Assembly: GCA_017617545.1 (NCBI GenBank)
Contig: JAFZVZ010000016.1
Coordinates: 27,543-91,542 of the forward strand
Source: Lachnospiraceae bacterium
GTDB taxonomy: Bacteria; Bacillota; Clostridia; Lachnospirales; Lachnospiraceae
Reading direction: 5' to 3'
DNA: 64,000 nucleotides
This document shows, in pieces, positions 48,340-56,918 of this stretch; within the stretch, counting starts at the first letter, position 1, and each line of letters begins with the position of its first letter. Made by a program: the position numbers and the translations under genes. The notes under the pieces are model-generated. The model saw nothing but the letters and a program-made list of their open reading frames with translations. It was not told where the DNA came from and searched no databases.

Positions 48340-49047
48340 CTATTCAAGCACCGTCTCCTTAAACCGCGCAACGTCCTCCTCGGACAATCCGAGCGATTCC
48401 ATGTAGTGCCCGTCCTCATCCATCACCTTCCATGCGCCTTCCAGATAGCCCCGTTCCGCGATAAATGCACGATACACGCTCTCCGCGACCTCGTCGCCGC
48501 GTTCCAGGCGGACACGCTCCCGAATGCCCATCGCCTTCGGGATGCTCACCTTGTTGGTCTTGAGGTAGTCCTCCATGATGGTTGTCCGGTCCACGCCGAG
48601 AAGCTCGAGGATCAGCGCCGTCGTCAGACCGCAGCGGTCCTTTCCCTCCGTGCAGTGCCACAGGACAGCCCCTTCGGAATAATCATGTCGCATGATCGCC
48701 GTGAGCACCTTCGCAAAGGAGTCCCTGTGCTCCCGCATCATCCAGATGTACAACGAGCCCATATCCGGCGGGCCTTTCCGCTCCGCCTTCCGCTCTGCCT
48801 CCCGCTCATGGCTGACACCCGAGCGGACATTATCGAAGATCGGGATTGCCTGCACCTCCCTGCCGCACAGAAGATCCGGGATCTCCTCCCGCTCCCCCTG
48901 CGTCCGCAGATCGATCACCTCGGAAATCCCCGCAAGGTCCTGTTCCTCCGCCTTCTCTAACTTCGCCGAGCGGACCAGGCAGCCCTGTCTTATCGTTTTC
49001 CCGTCGGCGGTGCGGATACCGCCGAGATCACGCATGTTAAGTATCAT
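48340..49047 (-). CDS. Tyrosine/dual-specificity phosphatase-like protein
   Basis: A 235-aa protein of the Y_phosphatase3 group. NMRDLGGIRTADGKTIRQGCLVRSAKL is the N-terminal family pattern (residues 4-30), and the catalytic P-loop HCTEGKDRCG near residue 130 contains intact CX5R. Such enzymes act on phosphotyrosine or phosphoinositides. It is the first gene of a two-gene unit with the secreted lipase and has its own promoter. Confidence 0.9.
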   Translation of the reverse strand: MILNMRDLGGIRTADGKTIRQGCLVRSAKLEKAEEQDLAGISEVIDLRTQGEREEIPDLLCGREVQAIPIFDNVRSGVSHEREAERKAERKGPPDMGSLYIWMMREHRDSFAKVLTAIMRHDYSEGAVLWHCTEGKDRCGLTTALILELLGVDRTTIMEDYLKTNKVSIPKAMGIRERVRLERGDEVAESVYRAFIAERGYLEGAWKVMDEDGHYMESLGLSEEDVARFKETVLE

Positions 49048-49098
49048 GTCTCCCCCTTATTGAACAACTGCCGGTATTCTCCCCGGTTATTTAGGAAA

Positions 49099-49127
49099 AT
49101 TATACCATAGGAAAGCCGTTCTGTCAC
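49099..49127 (-). promoter_or_regulatory. Promoter of the phosphatase-lipase unit
   Basis: Minus strand GTGACA - 17 bp - TATAAT. A GGAAAAT motif (49094-49100) overlaps the end of the -10. Confidence 0.8.
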
Positions 49128-49188
49128 TCGGGTCCGGAAAAGCTTCCCACAGCACGTCCTTCCGCCCCCCGAACGCGCAAATCCTTCA

Positions 49189-49217
49189 TTGACGAAACAC
49201 TGCCGTTGTTATACAAT
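49189..49217 (+). promoter_or_regulatory. Promoter of aspS
   Basis: TTGACG - 17 bp - TACAAT. The leader holds a small CGGGC/GCCCG hairpin near 49231-49247. Confidence 0.8.
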
Positions 49218-49268
49218 TAAGGACAGATTTCGGGCGGATAATGCCCGCAGAATAAAGGAGTACTGATT

Positions 49269-50630
49269 ATGGAGAGAACATACATCCGCGACGTGGCCGC
49301 TAAGGCCGAGCAGGAAGTGCTTGTGCGCGGTTTTACGGAGAATTTCCGTGACGGCAAATCGATGGCATTCCTCGTCATCAAGGACATCACCGGCAAGGTG
49401 CAGGTGACGATTGAGAAGGAGCTGCATCCCGAGTGGGCGGACACGCTCGCACAGATCACGCAGGACACGGTCGTCTCCGTGACCGGTATCGTCAAGCTCA
49501 GCGAGTTCGTCAAATTAAACGGCATTGAGATCATCCCGACCTCGATCTCGATTGATTCCGTTGCGGCGCCGCTGCCGATCGCGCGCGACTACATCCCCGC
49601 AACGAAGAAGAAGGCTGCGGTGGAGCGCTCCTCCATCGACCAGCGCATCGACTACCGCTGGATCGACCTCCGCACGGATGCCAACCAGCTGATGTTCAAG
49701 GCACAGACCGCTTTAGTGCGCGCACTTCGCGACTTCGCTCTCGACCGCGACTTCATCGAGGTACACACCCCGAAGCTGATCGGCGCGGCTTCCGAGTCCG
49801 GTGCGGACGTGTTCCGTCTTGATTATTTTCCGAGTTATAACCTGCCGAACGCATACCTTGCGCAGAGCCCGCAGTTCTATAAGCAGATGGCCATGGCCAG
49901 CGGCTTCGAGCGTTACTTCGAGGTAGGCCCGGTGTTCCGTGCAGAGAAATCCTTCACGAGCAAGCACGCCACCGAGTTCACCTGCTTCGATATCGAGTTC
50001 AGCTACATCGACTCCTTCGAGGATGTGATGAAGTTTGAGGAGGAGCTCCTCACGAACGCTCTCGCCAAGGTCAAGGAAAAATACGGCGACAAGATCAAGG
50101 AGACATTTTCCACGGAGGACTTCGACGCGGAGATCATCGTTCCGACGACACCGTTCCCGCGTGTAAAGCTCGCCGATCTGTATGACGCCCTCGAGAAAGA
50201 GTACGGCTACACCGTTCCCGACGAGGAAAAGGGCGACCTCACCACCGAGGCTGAGCACCTCAGCTACGACTGGGTGAAGAAGCACTATGGCCACGAATTC
50301 CTGTTCATCACCGACTACAGCGCCGAGAAGCGCGCGTTCTACCACATGCGCGACGAGAACGGCGTGCCGCAGGGCTACGACCTGATCTGGCGCGGCGTGG
50401 AGATCACGACCGGCGCGCAGCGCGAGCACCGCTATGAGGTACTGAAGAAGCAGGCGGAGGAGAAGGGCCTCGGCAAGGACGTTGCGTTCTACCTTGAGTT
50501 CTTCAAGTACGGCTGCCCGCCGCACGGCGGCTTCGGCATCGGCGTTGACCGCCTCACGATGCTTCTGCTCGGTCTTCCGATCAAGGAAGCGATGTTCCTC
50601 TTCCGCGGACCGTCGAGACTGACGCCGTAA
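49269..50630 (+). CDS. aspS: Archaeal-type aspartyl-tRNA synthetase (probably non-discriminating)
   Basis: A 453-aa class II synthetase. It lacks the long GAD insertion of bacterial AspRS (about 590 aa) and matches the archaeal/eukaryotic form: OB-fold anticodon domain at residues 1-105, motif 2 GPVFRAEKSFTSKHATEFTC, and motif 3 GGFGIGVDRLTMLLLG ending RGPSRLTP. The clostridial copies of this type usually charge both tRNA-Asp and tRNA-Asn, with GatCAB converting Asp-tRNA-Asn. Whether a bacterial-type AspRS or AsnRS is also present cannot be seen here. Confidence 0.92.
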   Translation: MERTYIRDVAAKAEQEVLVRGFTENFRDGKSMAFLVIKDITGKVQVTIEKELHPEWADTLAQITQDTVVSVTGIVKLSEFVKLNGIEIIPTSISIDSVAAPLPIARDYIPATKKKAAVERSSIDQRIDYRWIDLRTDANQLMFKAQTALVRALRDFALDRDFIEVHTPKLIGAASESGADVFRLDYFPSYNLPNAYLAQSPQFYKQMAMASGFERYFEVGPVFRAEKSFTSKHATEFTCFDIEFSYIDSFEDVMKFEEELLTNALAKVKEKYGDKIKETFSTEDFDAEIIVPTTPFPRVKLADLYDALEKEYGYTVPDEEKGDLTTEAEHLSYDWVKKHYGHEFLFITDYSAEKRAFYHMRDENGVPQGYDLIWRGVEITTGAQREHRYEVLKKQAEEKGLGKDVAFYLEFFKYGCPPHGGFGIGVDRLTMLLLGLPIKEAMFLFRGPSRLTP

Positions 50631-50746
50631 TCCGGAACATTTTCCGAAACAAAAGAAACCTTGTCCGGCCGCGGGACGCCGCAGGCATCCTTCGGCCGGA
50701 TGATAACTCTCCCCCTGCGGGCAGCTGCCCGTATGAAAGGAGTCTT

Positions 50747-51043
50747 ATGAACATCAGCACTACCAAACAGAATCAGGCGTTGACGATCATTCTTGAGGGA
50801 CGTCTGGACTACAACACCTCCCCGCAGCTTGACGGCGTGCTTCGCGACTCTCTGGACGGGATCACGGATCTGACCATCGATATGGACAGCATCACATACA
50901 TCTCCTCCGCCGGCCTGCGTCTTTTGCTCTCCACCCAGAAGACGATGAAGAAGCAGGGCGTTATGCGCCTGATCAACGTGCGCCCGGAAATCATGGAGAT
51001 TTTCGAGATCACCGGTTTCTCCGAAATCCTGAACATCGAGTGA
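50747..51043 (+). CDS. STAS-domain anti-sigma factor antagonist-like protein
   Basis: A 98-aa SpoIIAA/RsbV-like protein. DYNTSPQLDGVLRD and SITYISSAGLRLLL are the family motifs; the Ser-Ser before AGLR is the phosphorylation site. It stands 25 bp before the large phosphatase/kinase gene, which should dephosphorylate and rephosphorylate it. AAAGGAG precedes the ATG. The upstream GC-rich stem (50661-50697) has no T-run. Confidence 0.92.
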   Translation: MNISTTKQNQALTIILEGRLDYNTSPQLDGVLRDSLDGITDLTIDMDSITYISSAGLRLLLSTQKTMKKQGVMRLINVRPEIMEIFEITGFSEILNIE

Positions 51044-51068
51044 TCTCGCGCTGACGGAGGTTTCGACG

Positions 51069-53324
51069 ATGCAGAAGCGAACCATTTCCGGCACCTTTCT
51101 TCGGTGGCTCTTCCTGATCGTGTCCGTGGCATTTGCCGTGTCCATGGTTTATTTATGGACGCTGCAGACGCGCCTGTCACAGAGGAACGCCGCCAATCTT
51201 CTGCGCCTCAATATCCAGGATGTGCGCCAGGATGTCATCGATGCGTCCGACGCCAACCTCCTGTCTCTCACCCGCACCATCGCCGCGGAGATCGACAACG
51301 GAGCCGCGACGGATGACGCAGGGCTTGCAAGCCTTCTGGCTCACTATGATGTCTCCGAGATCAATCTCGTAAATGCCGAAGGCATCATCTACGCGACCAC
51401 TCACCTCGAGTTTCTGAATTTCGACATGCACTCCGGAAGACAGTCCGGCGAGTTTCTCGGCCTTCTGAACGGCAGCGCGACCGAGTACGTCCAGAAGTAT
51501 CAGCCGACCACCTACGATCCCACTCTGTACCGCAAATATGCCGGCGTTTGTCTTGCGAACGGCGGCTTTGTTGAAGTCGCCTATGACGCGGACCGCTTCC
51601 AGGACGACATCGACCACATCGTTGTCGGTGCGACGCACAACCGCCACGTCGGCGAGAACGGCTGCATCATCATCGCGGACGAGGACTGGAACATTGTCAG
51701 CGACCGCAAGAACAACGAGGGGCAGAACCTGTCCGTGACCGGCATCTGGATTGACCGGCCCACGATGCCCGAGGAGGTCGTGTTCCATGCGACGGTGTAC
51801 GGGGACGCGTGCTCCTGCATGTACGTATTTTCCGAAGGCTATTACATCGTGGCGGTTCTTCCGGAAAATGAGATCCTGCTCCAGAGGGACACCTCCGTCC
51901 GCCTCACGGCGGTCCTCGAGGTGCTTGTCTTCCTGACACTGTTCGCGGCGATCTACCTGCTGGTGCGCAAGCTCGTCGTCAACAACATCAACAAGGTCAA
52001 CCACTCGCTCTCAAAGATCACGGACGGTGATCTGGAGGAGCGCGTCGATGTTCGCTCCAACACCGAGTTTGCCTCCCTGTCCGACGATATCAACGCGACC
52101 GTGAGCACCTTAAAACAGTACATCGCAGCCGCCGCGGCACGGATCGACCAGGAGCTCGCGTTCGCCAAGAACATCCAGCAGTCGGCTCTTCCGTCCGTGT
52201 TCCCGCCGTATCCGGACCGCACGGACTTCAGCCTGTACGCCACGATGGACACTGCGAAGGAGGTCGGCGGTGACTTCTACGATTTCTATCTCCTCGAGGA
52301 CAACGAGCTTGCCTTCCTCGTCGCCGACGTGTCCGGCAAAGGAATTCCCGCCGCCATGTTCATGATGACCGGCAAGACTGTCCTCCGTGATTACGCCGAG
52401 CGCGGTGACGCTCCCGCGGACGTCGCGGTCAACGCGAACGACAAGCTCTGCGACGGAAATGACGCGGAGATGTTCATCACCGCCTGGACGGGCTTCCTGA
52501 ACACGGACACCGGACTTGTCCGTTTCATCAACGCGGGACACAACCCGCCGGTGCTGATCCGGGACGGCAAGGCGTCGTTCATCACGCAGAAGACCAACCT
52601 CGCATTTGCCGCCATGGACGGCGTTCCGTACCGCGAGCAGTCGCTGCAGCTTGAGCCCGGCGATCTTCTGTTCCTCTACACCGACGGCGTGACGGAAGCC
52701 ACGGACGCGTCGGAAGCGCTGTTCGGCAACGACCGTCTCCTCACGGTACTCTCCTCGGAGTTCGGAGCCGGCGAGGATGCCTGCAGGAATATATGCGGCA
52801 GCGTGAAGAAAGCCATTGACGACTTTGTCGGCGACGCTCCGCAGTTCGATGACATCACCATGCTTTGCCTGTATTACGCGGGACCGGAGGCCGACGGCGC
52901 AGCGAATGTTTCCGACGGCACAACGAAGAAGTTGTCTGTCCCCGCCGATACCGGCAACCTCGAGCAGGTAGTTGCCTTCGTAGACGAGCAGCTTACGTCC
53001 GCAGATTGTCCGCAGAAGGCGCAGTCACAGATCGACGTGGCTGTCGAGGAAATCTTCGTCAACATCGCAAACTACGCCTACGACAGCGAACCCGGTGACG
53101 TCGATATCTCCGTCAGCACGGACGAACTGGGCGCAACCGTCGAGTTCCGGGATGCGGGCGTTCCGTTTGATCCCCTGCAGAAGGAAGATCCTGACATCAC
53201 CCTCTCCGCGGAGAAGCGCCCGATCGGCGGCTTAGGCATCTTCATGGTGAAGAAGACCATGGACAGCGTGGACTACCGCTACATTGACGGACAGAATATC
53301 CTGACGATACGCAAGTCGTTCTGA
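51069..53324 (+). CDS. Membrane sensor fusing HAMP, SpoIIE-type PP2C phosphatase and RsbW-like ATPase
   Basis: A 751-aa protein. Membrane helix 11-31, an extracytoplasmic Cache-like domain (about 35-270), second helix 278-301, HAMP 300-352, short coiled coil, PP2C/SpoIIE domain about 385-605 (GGDFYDF, VADVSGKGIPAAMFM, NAGHNPP, YTDGVTEA, FDDITML), and a HATPase_c_2 domain 620-751 (EEIFVNIANYAY, GGLGIFMVKKTMD). Both halves of a partner switch, phosphatase and anti-sigma-type kinase, are therefore in one polypeptide, with the STAS substrate encoded just upstream. No sigma factor lies nearby, so the output is unknown. Confidence 0.92.
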   Translation: MQKRTISGTFLRWLFLIVSVAFAVSMVYLWTLQTRLSQRNAANLLRLNIQDVRQDVIDASDANLLSLTRTIAAEIDNGAATDDAGLASLLAHYDVSEINLVNAEGIIYATTHLEFLNFDMHSGRQSGEFLGLLNGSATEYVQKYQPTTYDPTLYRKYAGVCLANGGFVEVAYDADRFQDDIDHIVVGATHNRHVGENGCIIIADEDWNIVSDRKNNEGQNLSVTGIWIDRPTMPEEVVFHATVYGDACSCMYVFSEGYYIVAVLPENEILLQRDTSVRLTAVLEVLVFLTLFAAIYLLVRKLVVNNINKVNHSLSKITDGDLEERVDVRSNTEFASLSDDINATVSTLKQYIAAAAARIDQELAFAKNIQQSALPSVFPPYPDRTDFSLYATMDTAKEVGGDFYDFYLLEDNELAFLVADVSGKGIPAAMFMMTGKTVLRDYAERGDAPADVAVNANDKLCDGNDAEMFITAWTGFLNTDTGLVRFINAGHNPPVLIRDGKASFITQKTNLAFAAMDGVPYREQSLQLEPGDLLFLYTDGVTEATDASEALFGNDRLLTVLSSEFGAGEDACRNICGSVKKAIDDFVGDAPQFDDITMLCLYYAGPEADGAANVSDGTTKKLSVPADTGNLEQVVAFVDEQLTSADCPQKAQSQIDVAVEEIFVNIANYAYDSEPGDVDISVSTDELGATVEFRDAGVPFDPLQKEDPDITLSAEKRPIGGLGIFMVKKTMDSVDYRYIDGQNILTIRKSF

Positions 53325-53353
53325 CCGGCGCGCAGGAAACAAAACTCAGGAAC

Positions 53354-53422
53354 ACAAAAATGCCGCCCGGCATGATACGCTGCACTAAGGCAGCCATCGC
53401 CGGACGGCACTTATTTTCCTTT
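53354..53422. terminator. Bidirectional terminator between the sensor and PstS1
   Basis: TGCCGCCCGGC pairs with GCCGGACGGCA around a structured loop, flanked by AAAAA and by TTATTTTCC; it lies between convergent genes. The flank holds a GGAAAAT copy on the minus strand (53413-53419). Confidence 0.75.
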
Positions 53423-53483
53423 GAATGGGATTCCTTCAATCCCGAACACTGTCAGTCTTAAACCTCGTCGGTTATGACTCCCG

Positions 53484-54587
53484 TCAATCCTTCACCGCGT
53501 AAGGCACGTACCCGTTCTCGCGGGCGATGCGCGCACCGTTCTCACCCTGCACCCACGCGATAATGTCGCGCACAATGCTGTCCTCGGGAAGGTCTTTTCT
53601 CGTCACGATCTGTGAGAAGTTGAGGAACGGATATTTGCCTGTGGAGATAGTCTCGTCGCTGGGGATGACGCCGTCGATGCCGAGGAGTTTGATCTTCTCA
53701 CTGCCGTGCATGTTGGCGACATAGTAGTAATACGAGAAGGACATTGCGCCCTTGCCGTTGTCGTAGTCAGCCACCTTGTCGATAGCGCCCATCATATCGT
53801 CCACCCGGTGCTCCAACAGGGGCTCCATCACCTGGTCCTTCGGAAGCACGTAGCGGTACAGACCGGTCTGGCTGCCGGAACCCTCATTTCTCTGGAACAG
53901 AACGATGGGCTCGTCGTCACCGCCGACTTCCTTCCAGTTCGTGATCTTGCCGCTCACAATGCCCTTCAGCTGCTCCTGGGTGATGCTGTCCACCGGGTTA
54001 TCACAGCTTACGAAGAACACGAAACCGCCGCTCAAGATGGTGTGGTACTCAAACTCCACGCCGGCGTCCTTCGCCGTCTGCACCTGTTCGTCGGACGGAA
54101 GCGCGCAGAAGATCATGTCGCATTTGCCCTCGGTCAGGTTCTTGTACGCTCCCGGCGTGTTGTTGCACGGAAGGAACAGCTTTGCGTCCTCAACGGACAG
54201 TCCGAGCAGTTCCGCGAACACGGCGTCGTAAAATGGCTCCAGCGCCAGAGCGCCGTCCACAACCGGAAGATTTTCCGTGGTCAGGGTCTTGCCGCTCGGA
54301 AATACCGTGCCCTTCGGGGTTTCCGTAGGCGCCGCGGTCGGTTCCGGCGAGGGCGTTTCCGTAGCGACAGGCTCCGCAGTCGGAGCAGCCTCCTCAGTGG
54401 GAGTGGGCTCCGGAGTGGGAGTCTCCGCAGGCTCAGACGTAGGACTGGCAACAGGCTCCACAGTGACCTCAGGAGTCGGTTCCTGCGTCAGGGTCGGATC
54501 ATTTTCCGTAGCATTCTTGCCGCAGGCAACCGCCGCAAGAAGCACAATAACCATCAATACACCCCACAACAATCTCTTAGCATTCAT
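53484..54587 (-). CDS. PstS-like phosphate-binding lipoprotein (PstS1)
   Basis: A 367-aa lipoprotein: signal peptide with lipobox LAAVAC (Cys near 22), a Pro/Thr/Glu-rich linker to about residue 92, then a periplasmic-binding-protein domain. Phosphate-site motifs are NNTPGAYKNLTEGKCDMIF and RNEGSGSQTGLYRYV, as in PstS. It is roughly 80% identical by eye to PstS2 (56919-57974) over the binding domain. No pstC, pstA, pstB or phoU genes are near. It is second in an operon after DUF-C, 47 bp away. Likely a phosphate scavenger or sensor. Confidence 0.88.
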   Translation of the reverse strand: MNAKRLLWGVLMVIVLLAAVACGKNATENDPTLTQEPTPEVTVEPVASPTSEPAETPTPEPTPTEEAAPTAEPVATETPSPEPTAAPTETPKGTVFPSGKTLTTENLPVVDGALALEPFYDAVFAELLGLSVEDAKLFLPCNNTPGAYKNLTEGKCDMIFCALPSDEQVQTAKDAGVEFEYHTILSGGFVFFVSCDNPVDSITQEQLKGIVSGKITNWKEVGGDDEPIVLFQRNEGSGSQTGLYRYVLPKDQVMEPLLEHRVDDMMGAIDKVADYDNGKGAMSFSYYYYVANMHGSEKIKLLGIDGVIPSDETISTGKYPFLNFSQIVTRKDLPEDSIVRDIIAWVQGENGARIARENGYVPYAVKD

Positions 54588-54634
54588 CTTTATGCACCTC
54601 TTTTAATTTATTATGTCCCGGAAAGCCGGGGTTG

Positions 54635-56692
54635 TTACTGCTCGAAGGGATATCCCTCGTAGATTCGCATATGCTTCTCATAGCAGTACGGATCCGATAC
54701 ATAGTAATTCACATGGAACTCGTAATCATTGAGAATACTGTTCACCAGCTGCGCCGGGAGCCGTTCCTTCAACTCCTCCGGGAACGTACCCCAGCCGGAG
54801 TATACCTCCGTTCCCCACGGAAACTCAAACATATCCCACTTCCACTCGGTGTCGGCATCGTTTCTCGGAGAAAGCGGCCAGTAGACATACTCCGCTAAGA
54901 TATTCGCCGCGTCCGCTGCCTGCTCCGGGGTAAAGATTGCGTTCCCCTGCGGCTTATCGAGGAATCCCATCATCAGTTCCGCAAGAAGCTCCTCGCAGGA
55001 GACATCAAAGAGCTCGTCCGCGGAGACGAAGCGTCCGTCCTTCATCCACGCGTAGAGCATCCTTGCCATGCCCCATCCCTCCTCATCGTCCCACTCCTTC
55101 TGATCGGAGATTGCCATGGTAACAAAGGAATATCCGTTGGGATAGATATCAGCCTCTTCGAACACAACCGACCGGAAGACAAATTCCTTCTCGCAGTCGC
55201 TCCAGAAGCCCAGTTGCTCAAGCCGCGGCCATTCCCGGGTTGCCCAGTCCTGAACGAAGGAAAGGAGCTCTTTCTCCGTAACGGCATCCTTCGCCGGCAC
55301 ATGGTGGTATTCCCCTGCCGGGGTCCTCTCCCCTCTGGCGGGATATCCTTTGTCGCCCATATATACCGTCAAGTTCTGTGTGGTATTTCCCGAAGCCACC
55401 TTTATGCGCCCGATCTTCTTCAAGTCGTTCGGAAGTACATACCCGTATTCTGTTTCGCACAGATAGATCTCTTCAAGAGCCGAAAACCTGTATCCCATCG
55501 GCTTTAGGAACACGCTTCCTCCTCTGCAGGGATTGGCTATCCGCTCGGGAAGCAAGCACTCCCCTCCGGTATACGCTACATCTTCAATATCCAAAGACAC
55601 CGTCTGCCTGATCCCGTCGTAGGAAAAGCCGGTTTCGGCAGTGATTCCGGAAAATACTCCTCCGGCATCATACTCCCCGTATGGATCGTAGGTATCCCCG
55701 TAAAGCATCTCCGGTCCTTCCTCCCTCATCCAGAACCAGTATTCATCACCGAGCTGCCCGGCAACTACATCGTTCAGATAAGTCCTGTAATCCATGCCCT
55801 CCGGGAACAGCTCCGACATCGCGACCTCGTCACCGGTTGCCAGGTTAAACAGAAGACTCACTCTGTCATCGACATAATACGTAAAATCCACCTTGCACAG
55901 ACCGGTTCCGTCCGCCCACTGAACAACCGTATCCCAGACATCAAGGAGCGGATTTTCACTTACGGCGTTGCGGTACTCATAATACTCTTCGTCCGTCTTA
56001 AATGTCCGCGTTTCTCTCCACATGTAATTCCCGTACACGTAGATCGAAAGAAACCCGTTGTCTCCTCCCGAGACACTTGTGGTAACGTTGATCTCCGGCG
56101 TCCCTCGCTCCCTGAACAGGGCGATGACCCCGGCTTTGTCAGGGATGAAACACGGATCAGACATCGCCAGAACAACCTCGTCTATCCTCTGGTTGATCCG
56201 GTCCCGGACCGTATCGTCCGTAAGGCCGACCACGTGGACCGACTGGAGTATTCCGGGCTGCAGGTACGTGTGGGTATTCCAGTCCATCTGAATCCCGGAA
56301 GCAAGATTGATCGGAATGTAATTGGTCGGATTTGTCCTCATGATCCCATACGTTTCGTCCAGCTTGTCCAATTCGCTGAGCGCCTGCCCCGTCCCGAGCT
56401 CCGCTGAGCTCGCCTTCGGCAGGATCAATTCATGAAGCTCACGGTTGCGCCGCAATTGTTCGGCAGAGCCCAAAGCAATTGTCGGCGTAGGCGTCGGCGT
56501 TTCCGTCGGTGTGACGGTCGGCGCAGATGTCGGCGTCACTTCCCCCGTAGGTTCAGACACCTCGGTCGGCGTAACCGCCTCCGTCACGATTTCCGTGGGC
56601 GTAGTGTTTTCATTCGTCTGTCCGCCCTTGCATGCCGTCAGGCCGATCAGCCCGATCATCAATACTGTCATAACGACTTTCTTTACGTTCAT
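54635..56692 (-). CDS. Lipoprotein of unknown function, paralogue DUF-C (DUF3298-like core)
   Basis: A 685-aa lipoprotein with lipobox GLTAC (Cys near 21), a Thr/Pro/Glu linker (about 25-75), then a conserved body shared with the proteins at 58082-60166 and 60210-62297. Shared marks are RNRELHE after the linker, the FNLATGDEVAMSELFPEG stretch (similar to the DUF3298 domain of RsiV/PdaC-type proteins) and the ending MRIYEGYPFEQ. The ATG at 56692 has GGGGGAG upstream. First gene of the DUF-C/PstS1 operon, behind a Pho-box-like promoter. The DUF3298 link is by pattern and needs a profile search. Confidence 0.75.
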   Translation of the reverse strand: MNVKKVVMTVLMIGLIGLTACKGGQTNENTTPTEIVTEAVTPTEVSEPTGEVTPTSAPTVTPTETPTPTPTIALGSAEQLRRNRELHELILPKASSAELGTGQALSELDKLDETYGIMRTNPTNYIPINLASGIQMDWNTHTYLQPGILQSVHVVGLTDDTVRDRINQRIDEVVLAMSDPCFIPDKAGVIALFRERGTPEINVTTSVSGGDNGFLSIYVYGNYMWRETRTFKTDEEYYEYRNAVSENPLLDVWDTVVQWADGTGLCKVDFTYYVDDRVSLLFNLATGDEVAMSELFPEGMDYRTYLNDVVAGQLGDEYWFWMREEGPEMLYGDTYDPYGEYDAGGVFSGITAETGFSYDGIRQTVSLDIEDVAYTGGECLLPERIANPCRGGSVFLKPMGYRFSALEEIYLCETEYGYVLPNDLKKIGRIKVASGNTTQNLTVYMGDKGYPARGERTPAGEYHHVPAKDAVTEKELLSFVQDWATREWPRLEQLGFWSDCEKEFVFRSVVFEEADIYPNGYSFVTMAISDQKEWDDEEGWGMARMLYAWMKDGRFVSADELFDVSCEELLAELMMGFLDKPQGNAIFTPEQAADAANILAEYVYWPLSPRNDADTEWKWDMFEFPWGTEVYSGWGTFPEELKERLPAQLVNSILNDYEFHVNYYVSDPYCYEKHMRIYEGYPFEQ

Positions 56693-56785
56693 ACGAATAG
56701 CTCCCCCTCGCAACCGTTTACATTCCCCCACTCGAAAGGATTCACCCCATATTTCCGCGGTTTGCGGATAATCGATTTACCTGAT

Positions 56786-56849
56786 ATTATATCAAAGAAA
56801 ATCTGTGAAATGGTTACGATTCTATTAACAATGAACCGTAATTCTTACA
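56786..56849 (-). promoter_or_regulatory. Pho-box-like promoter of the DUF-C/PstS1 operon
   Basis: Minus strand -10 TATAAT (56786-56791). On the plus strand TTACG at 56814 and TTAACA at 56825 are 11 bp apart, with TTACA at 56845. The first repeat begins 28 bp from the -10, exactly as in the paralogous promoter at 62352. No good -35 hexamer is present, consistent with activator dependence. Confidence 0.7.
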
Positions 56850-56877
56850 TTTTTGTTTCATTCACCGACATCGGCAC

Positions 56878-56906
56878 AAAAAGACCGGAGGGAAATCCCT
56901 CCGGCC
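56878..56906 (-). terminator. Terminator of the DUF-A/DUF-B/PstS2 operon
   Basis: Minus strand GGCCGGAGGGA-TTT-CCCTCCGGTC followed by TTTTTGTG, 13 bases past the PstS2 stop. Confidence 0.9.
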
Positions 56907-56918
56907 TTCATTCCGCTG

